29,660 nucleotides of DNA from a bacterium. Lineage in GTDB: Bacteria > Desulfobacterota > GWC2-55-46. Both the position numbers and the translations under genes were made by a program. The notes under the pieces were generated by a model. It saw only the letters and a program-made list of their open reading frames with translations. It had not been told where the DNA came from and ran no database searches. Positions 25,426 to 29,660 of the stretch are shown one piece after another; position 1 is the stretch's first letter; each line of letters begins with the position of its first letter. The stretch spans positions 1-29,660 of the forward strand of contig SCQA01000281.1 of the NCBI GenBank assembly GCA_004298725.1, in the 5' to 3' direction.

Positions 25426-27389
25426 TACTGAAACCAAACCGCCACGCGCCCGTCCGCTGGCACGGCCTTTCCCGGACCGGGCTTCTGTAAAACAGCCTTG
25501 CCGCTTCCCGTAACATTCACGTCAAGGGACTTTTCCTTCGCGATTTTAATCACGTTTCTTACGGTCTTTCCCGTGAAATCAGGCACGCCCTTCTCAGGCA
25601 AAACACTTTCCAATTCAGAAGCAACCACGCCGGCCTTTGTGCCAGATTCACTTCCGGCCTTCACCGCCGGATTTACCGCGCCGCCCGGCAAATCAGGGAA
25701 TATGCCCATGTAAGCAAGGCTTGCCTGAGCAATCTCTTTAAACGCCGGAGCGGACACGACGCCTCCGTGGTGCTCGCCCTTTGGTTCGTCAAGAACAACC
25801 ACAATGGCAAGTTTTGGCGAGCGCGCAGGCACAAAACCCATGAAAGTAGCGGTGTACGCGCTTTCATGGTAACCGCCGTTTTTAAGGTCGGCCTTTTGCG
25901 CCGTGCCTGTCTTGCCCGCCACCTCAAAACCGTCAATCTTGGCTCTTGTGCCGGTGCCTCCGGTCTCGGTGACGCCGATTAACATTTCAGTCATTCTCTT
26001 TGCCGTTTTTTCGGATATGACCCTTCTGACGATAACCGGGTTTGTTTCGTTAACGGCATTGCCGCCCAAGTCGCGCACGGCTTTTACCACGTAAGGCTTC
26101 ATAAGAAAACCGCCGTTGGCAACCGTTGAAAGCGCGGAGGCAAGCTGTATTGCCGTGACTGAGATGCCCTGCCCGAACGATACGGTCTGAAGCGTCACGC
26201 CAGACCAGCCTTTAAAATGCCTGAACGCCCCGGCGGTTTCGCCCGGAAGGTCTATGCCGGTCTTTTCGCCGAAGCCGAAAGACTTTAAATATCTGTACAG
26301 CCGCGCCTTTCCAAGCCGTTCGCCTATTTTGGCCGACCCTATGTTGCTTGAATACTTTATTATTTGCACGGCGCTGAGCCAGCCATAGCCTTTTATGTCA
26401 TGAAACGTCCTGTCGGCTACTTTGTATTTTCCGTTTTCGCAAAAAAAGAGTTCACCCGGGCTTATGGCGTTCTCTTCAATTGCCGCTGATATTAAAAAGA
26501 GCTTCAGTACGGAACCCGGCTCAAACGTATCCGCTATCGGCTTATTCTTCCACTGGCGCGGCGCATAGCCTTTAATGTCATTAGGGTCAAAAGTAGGCAG
26601 GCTTGCCATGGCAAGCACCTCGCCGGTGGCAGGGTTCATTACCACTGCCGTGCCGCCCTTTGCGCCGGACGATTCAATGGCCTTTTTCAAAGACCTCTCC
26701 GCGTGATACTGAATGGTCTTGTCTATGGTAAGCTCTACCTCCATGCCGCCTATCGGCACCTTTTTGCCGCTATCCTCGAAAATGAGTGTTCTGCCCAGCG
26801 CGTCCTTTTCGCCGGTTATGCGCGTGGACGAGCCTTTAAGCAGGCCGTCGTAATAAAGCTCAACGCCTTCAAGGCCATTGGCGTCCACTCCGGTAAAGCC
26901 TATAAGGTTGGAAGCAAGCTGTTTATTGGGGTAATAACGCCTGCTCTCCTTTCTGACCCCGACGCCCTCAATACCGGTCACCTTTTGCCTCTCCTCTTCC
27001 TTGAGGTCAACCTGCCTCTTCAACCAGACAAAATTCCTCGACGAACCGAGCCTTTTTTCAAGTTCTCTGTTATCAACGGACAGAATGCGGCTAAGCGACC
27101 TTACAGCCGCCTTTGGCGCGTCCATTTTTGAAGGCTCCGCGTAAACGGAATCAACCTCAATGCTTACAGCAAGCTCCTTTAGGTTTCTGTCGTATATCGC
27201 CCCGCGCTTTGATTGAACGTTAAGAGTCTTGTTGTGCTGATTCAAAGCCATCTTTTTAAGCCCTCGTTGGTCGAGGACCTGAAGCGAGAAAGCCTTGTAT
27301 AACACCGCCGAAAAGAGCAAAACAAACACGGATACGACAAGCCATACGCGGCCTTTTGAAAAACCACCCTCTTTTTTAGCGCCTTTCAT
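25425..27389 (-). CDS. ftsI: septal penicillin-binding protein FtsI (PBP3) with PASTA domain
   Basis: A monofunctional class B transpeptidase that cross-links septal peptidoglycan. The 654 residues comprise a cytoplasmic tail, one membrane segment (about 14-32), the dimerisation domain with SKRGAIYDRN (60-69), and the transpeptidase with SVLK (S293 nucleophile, K296), SSN (347-349) and KTGTAQ (493-498). A proline/glycine-rich linker leads to a C-terminal PASTA domain (about 602-654, starting VPDFTGKTVRNVIKIAKEK), which proteobacterial FtsI proteins such as E. coli PBP3 lack but which is common in Gram-positives and deeper-branching groups; in others it is called spoVD-like. It lies 2 bases after ftsL and overlaps murE. 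Confidence 0.95.
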   Translation of the reverse strand: MKGAKKEGGFSKGRVWLVVSVFVLLFSAVLYKAFSLQVLDQRGLKKMALNQHNKTLNVQSKRGAIYDRNLKELAVSIEVDSVYAEPSKMDAPKAAVRSLSRILSVDNRELEKRLGSSRNFVWLKRQVDLKEEERQKVTGIEGVGVRKESRRYYPNKQLASNLIGFTGVDANGLEGVELYYDGLLKGSSTRITGEKDALGRTLIFEDSGKKVPIGGMEVELTIDKTIQYHAERSLKKAIESSGAKGGTAVVMNPATGEVLAMASLPTFDPNDIKGYAPRQWKNKPIADTFEPGSVLKLFLISAAIEENAISPGELFFCENGKYKVADRTFHDIKGYGWLSAVQIIKYSSNIGSAKIGERLGKARLYRYLKSFGFGEKTGIDLPGETAGAFRHFKGWSGVTLQTVSFGQGISVTAIQLASALSTVANGGFLMKPYVVKAVRDLGGNAVNETNPVIVRRVISEKTAKRMTEMLIGVTETGGTGTRAKIDGFEVAGKTGTAQKADLKNGGYHESAYTATFMGFVPARSPKLAIVVVLDEPKGEHHGGVVSAPAFKEIAQASLAYMGIFPDLPGGAVNPAVKAGSESGTKAGVVASELESVLPEKGVPDFTGKTVRNVIKIAKEKSLDVNVTGSGKAVLQKPGPGKAVPADGRVAVWFQ

Positions 27390-27391
27390 GG

Positions 27392-27739
27392 TTATTTCAA
27401 TATTACTATCTGCTCGGCCTTAGGACGCGCGAGGTTCAGTTCCGTTGACGCTATTTTCTCTATTCTCTCCGGGCTCTTAAGCCTTGCGTAATCAATTTTA
27501 AGCCGCCTGTTCCGCTCAACCAGGGCGCTTCTTTCGGTATTGGCCTTTGATATGGCGTAGCCTGTCTGCACCACGGTTATGCGCGCCCACAGATAACCTA
27601 AAAGCACCAATACGCTCACAAGCACGAAGAACAAGACCGAGTAAAGATAACTCATGTCGTTAAGGTCCCGTCTCGTCTTTACATCCTGCCCGATAAGCAC
27701 GCCGGACATGGCCATCTTCTTGCCAAGCATATGTTGCAT
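27392..27739 (-). CDS. ftsL: cell division protein FtsL
   Basis: A small bitopic divisome protein that forms a complex with FtsB and FtsQ. The 115 residues comprise a ~30-residue cytoplasmic head, one membrane segment (about 31-51, YLYSVLFFVLVSVLVLLGYL) and a periplasmic coiled coil (ISKANTERSALVERNRRLKI onward) ending SPERIEKIASTELNLARP, the usual FtsL tail. GGAGG lies 5 bases before the ATG. The call rests on topology and its place between rsmH and ftsI, because FtsL sequences are poorly conserved. An 87-base gap separates it from rsmH. Confidence 0.88.
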   Translation of the reverse strand: MQHMLGKKMAMSGVLIGQDVKTRRDLNDMSYLYSVLFFVLVSVLVLLGYLWARITVVQTGYAISKANTERSALVERNRRLKIDYARLKSPERIEKIASTELNLARPKAEQIVILK

Positions 27740-27826
27740 AACCGCCTCCGTGGCGAAGATACTTTTGAAACTGCAAAAACATTATTGTCTGGTTACACGC
27801 GGCTCAACCCAACCCGCTAAAGAGGC

Positions 27827-28759
27827 TTACAACTTTTCAATTGCCCTTAACCGGGCGCTTCTCGCCCTCGGATTAGCCCGCAACTCGTCATCTTGCGGCT
27901 TAACGGCCTTTTTAGTGACAAGCTTTACGGACGCCGTTTTGCCGCACACGCACTGTGGAAAGCGCGGCGGACAAACGCACGTGGAAGCCATCTCCCGGAA
28001 AGTCTCCTTGACAATCCTGTCTTCAAGCGAATGAAAAGACACCACCACAAGCCTGCCGCCTTTTTTAAGCGCTCCTGTTGCCGCGCTAATTCCGTCTTTC
28101 AGGTCGTCAAGCTCGGAATTTACAACTATTCTTAACGCCTGAAAGCTCTTCGTGGCAGGGTGAATGTTCTTCGAATGAAACCTCTTCGGTACGGCAGACG
28201 AGATTATTCGCGCAAGCTCGCTCGTAGTTTCTATCGGCTTAAAAGAACGCGCCCTTTCAATGGCCGCGGCAATAGAGCGCGCGAACCTCTCTTCCCCGTA
28301 ATTTTTCAATATCCGCTCAAGTTCGTCTTTGCCGAGCGTGTTTACGAGGTCGTGTGCCGTTTGTGTTGAACTTGTGTCCATGCGCATATCAAGCCTCGCG
28401 TCAAAACGAAAGCTAAAACCGCGCCGAGCCGTGTCAAGCTGATGGGACGAAACGCCAAGGTCTAATACTATCGCGTCCGCCGCGTTTAAGCCGTTTGATA
28501 GAAGCACCTTCCGCAGATTCTTGAAATTCTCTTTCGCTAAGAACACCCTGTCTTTAAACGGCCTTAACGTCTCCTCGGCGGCTTTTAGCGCGTCAATGTC
28601 CCTGTCTATTCCTATAAGCACGCCGTTTGGCGCGCTTGCCTTTAATATCTCCAGCGCATAGCCGCACCCGCCAAGAGTGCCGTCAACGTACACGCCGCCG
28701 GGAGCGCAAGCGAGGTAATGAACCGCTTCGCGCGCCATAACCGGAATATGAGTAAACAT
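27827..28759 (-). CDS. rsmH: 16S rRNA m4C1402 N4-methyltransferase RsmH
   Basis: A SAM-dependent enzyme (formerly MraW) that methylates N4 of C1402 in 16S rRNA. The 310 residues show HIPVMAREAVHYL (4-16), the SAM loop YVDGTLGGCGYALEIL (24-39), GIDRDIDAL, LDLGVSSHQLD, GFSFRFDARLDMRMD, HPATKSFQALRIVVNSEL, VVVSFHSLEDRIVK, and a C-terminal cysteine pair region (CVCPPRFPQCVCG) seen in many homologues. The ATG is one base after the mraZ stop. Confidence 0.97.
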   Translation of the reverse strand: MFTHIPVMAREAVHYLACAPGGVYVDGTLGGCGYALEILKASAPNGVLIGIDRDIDALKAAEETLRPFKDRVFLAKENFKNLRKVLLSNGLNAADAIVLDLGVSSHQLDTARRGFSFRFDARLDMRMDTSSTQTAHDLVNTLGKDELERILKNYGEERFARSIAAAIERARSFKPIETTSELARIISSAVPKRFHSKNIHPATKSFQALRIVVNSELDDLKDGISAATGALKKGGRLVVVSFHSLEDRIVKETFREMASTCVCPPRFPQCVCGKTASVKLVTKKAVKPQDDELRANPRARSARLRAIEKL

Positions 28760-28760
28760 G

Positions 28761-29195
28761 TCACAGCCCGAGCCTCTGCATTGAATTGACTATGTCTTCG
28801 GAGCTTACCGCGGACGCGGCCTTTTCCCACTCGCCCCTGCTCCATATTTCAATGCTCTTTATCGCGCCGACGAGCACGACGTCCGCGGTAAGCTTTGCGT
28901 AACTGCGAAGCGTCGGCGGTACAAGTAGCCTGCCAAGCTTGTCTATGGCGCAATCGGTTGCGCTTGAATAAAAATGCCGCAGGAAAAATCGCGTGTCCTT
29001 ATTAAATTCCGGAAGCGCCGCAACCTTCTCTTCAAGCTTTTGCCACTCGGCAAAAGGATACGCCATTAAACATCCGTCATAAGCCGTAAGCACAAGACGG
29101 GCGTCGTAGCGCTCGCTAAGCGTTTCCCTGAACTTTGAAGGTATGCTTAGACGTCCCTTGCCATCTATGGTATGCTCAAACCTGCCTCTGAACAT
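28761..29195 (-). CDS. mraZ: transcriptional regulator MraZ
   Basis: A cytoplasmic DNA-binding protein that controls its own dcw operon. The 144 residues contain two SpoVT-AbrB-like domains: the first with HTIDGKGRLSIPSKFRETL (8-26), the second with CAIDKLGRLLVPPTLRSYA (about 83-101). Ribosome-binding site AAGGA lies 4 bases before the ATG. The expected binding site of direct GTGG-type repeats is present 100-135 bases upstream, so autoregulation is likely. Confidence 0.97.
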   Translation of the reverse strand: MFRGRFEHTIDGKGRLSIPSKFRETLSERYDARLVLTAYDGCLMAYPFAEWQKLEEKVAALPEFNKDTRFFLRHFYSSATDCAIDKLGRLLVPPTLRSYAKLTADVVLVGAIKSIEIWSRGEWEKAASAVSSEDIVNSMQRLGL

Positions 29196-29294
29196 TTTTC
29201 CTTATCCGTTCGGTTTAAATGCCGGTATTCTCGCAAATGAGCAGTCGCAAATAAATTTAGAACTAATTAAAACAGCAACATAAGCCGCACAAAA

Positions 29295-29330
29295 GCACTT
29301 CGTACCACTTTATACCACTTTATACCACCA
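29295..29330 (-). promoter_or_regulatory. MraZ operator: four 10-bp-spaced direct repeats
   Basis: On the minus strand the units TGGTGG, AAGTGG, AAGTGG and AAGTGC recur every 10 bases, with TATA, TATA and TACG between them. MraZ operators described in other bacteria are three or four direct repeats at about 10-bp spacing (TGGG-N5 in E. coli; AAAGTG(T/G)-N3 in Mycoplasma). This array is nearest to the second form. It lies just after the predicted transcript start. Confidence 0.8.
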
Positions 29331-29339
29331 GATGCACAA

Positions 29340-29368
29340 ACTATATTCCTGATATGCGCTTTTGTCAA
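29340..29368 (-). promoter_or_regulatory. dcw operon promoter (Pmra)
   Basis: TTGACA (29368-29363), exactly 17 bases, then TATAGT (29345-29340) on the minus strand. The transcript should start near 29333, giving a leader of about 137 bases before mraZ. It is one of the two strongest sigma-70-type promoters in the window. Confidence 0.8.
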
Positions 29369-29660
29369 GAAAAAACTAAGGAATTTTAAGCAGGTAGTCA
29401 ACCTAAGGAACGAGGTCTTAGACAGCCATTTTTTGAAAATACGAGTATCCGGGAAAACCGGCGATTTGACCATTGATATGCAATAACTTGACAATAAAAA
29501 AGAAACACCTAATATATGAAAATGATATTTTAACTTAAGGGTGTCTCTAAAAATTAGAAATTTTTTCCGAGGTCGAGGCGGGGCGAAATAAAAAGCGGAG
29601 CATAATGCGAATATGTGAGCATTTTTATTTCGTCCTAACAAAGAGATCGGGAAAAAGGGC
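29369..29660. other. gene-free right edge upstream of the dcw promoter
   Basis: No gene is recognisable. A minus-strand open frame (29267-29641) runs through the promoter and operator and encodes nothing familiar. A TTGACA at 29488-29493 on the plus strand has no good -10 partner. The last 100 bases hold a long imperfect palindrome. Confidence 0.45.
29562..29656. repeat. long imperfect palindrome, possible small non-coding mobile repeat
   Basis: The inner arms GGGCGAAATAAAAA (29581-29594) and TTTTTATTTCGTCC (29622-29635) pair over 14 bases with one G-U. The outer parts, TTTTTTCCGAGGTC and GAGATCGGGAAAAA, are roughly complementary too. Between the inner arms, CATA and TATG flank the centre. 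It encodes nothing. The window ends here, so its full extent is unknown. Confidence 0.5.

Noticed and set aside
29488..29518. Plus-strand promoter at TTGACA 29488
   Set aside because: The only -10-like sequence (TATATG) is 19 bases away and no gene follows within the window.
29267..29641. Minus-strand 124-residue open frame at the right edge
   Set aside because: It covers the dcw promoter, the MraZ repeats and the palindrome, and has no family signature.

Overview
The window looks like a stretch of chromosome from a Gram-negative, probably anaerobic bacterium of the Desulfobacterota/Nitrospirota type. This rests on gene content: a complete 16-gene division and cell-wall (dcw) cluster, a MurE with the DNPR motif of meso-diaminopimelate enzymes, an FtsZ tail ending in TFLRKQAD, a two-subunit-type glycyl-tRNA synthetase, a short ThiC and a HydG-like thiamine radical-SAM enzyme. 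The taxon is inferred from composition and gene style, not from a marker gene.

Left edge (1-1066): a prophage remnant on the minus strand, consisting of a truncated and frameshifted C-terminal piece of a gpA-type terminase large subunit and a 57-residue excisionase-like helix-turn-helix gene. It is followed by about 260 bases of G/C-rich hairpins. This scar sits directly before glyS, where glyQ is usually found.

Plus-strand block (1067-10076): glyS; a secreted DUF3365 (Tll0287-like) single-heme protein; a REC-ANTAR response regulator with its own strong promoter; then a TPP riboswitch with a terminator, followed by thiH-thiS-thiG-lgt-thiE-thiC. The riboswitch operon makes the thiazole half of thiamine (ThiH, ThiS, ThiG) and the pyrimidine half (ThiC), and joins them (ThiE). 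The lipoprotein acyltransferase gene lgt lies inside it.

Middle island (10077-11240): a MazEF-type toxin-antitoxin pair on the minus strand, with a near-consensus promoter that predicts a leaderless antitoxin mRNA. Beyond it lies AT-richer, gene-free DNA with motifs that resemble insertion-sequence ends.

Minus-strand block (29368 down to 11241): the dcw cluster in classical order, mraZ-rsmH-ftsL-ftsI-murE-murF-mraY-murD-ftsW-murG-murC-murB-ddl-ftsQ-ftsA-ftsZ. Genes overlap or lie within a few tens of bases, so it reads as one operon carrying peptidoglycan precursor synthesis (MurB-F, Ddl, MraY, MurG), septal synthesis (FtsW, FtsI) and the Z-ring and divisome (FtsZ, FtsA, FtsQ, FtsL). It starts at a TTGACA-17-TATAGT promoter, immediately followed by four 10-bp-spaced GTGG/AAGTGG repeats that match the known form of a MraZ operator. 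The right edge holds a long imperfect palindrome that looks like a small non-coding mobile repeat. I found no tRNA, rRNA or CRISPR array.
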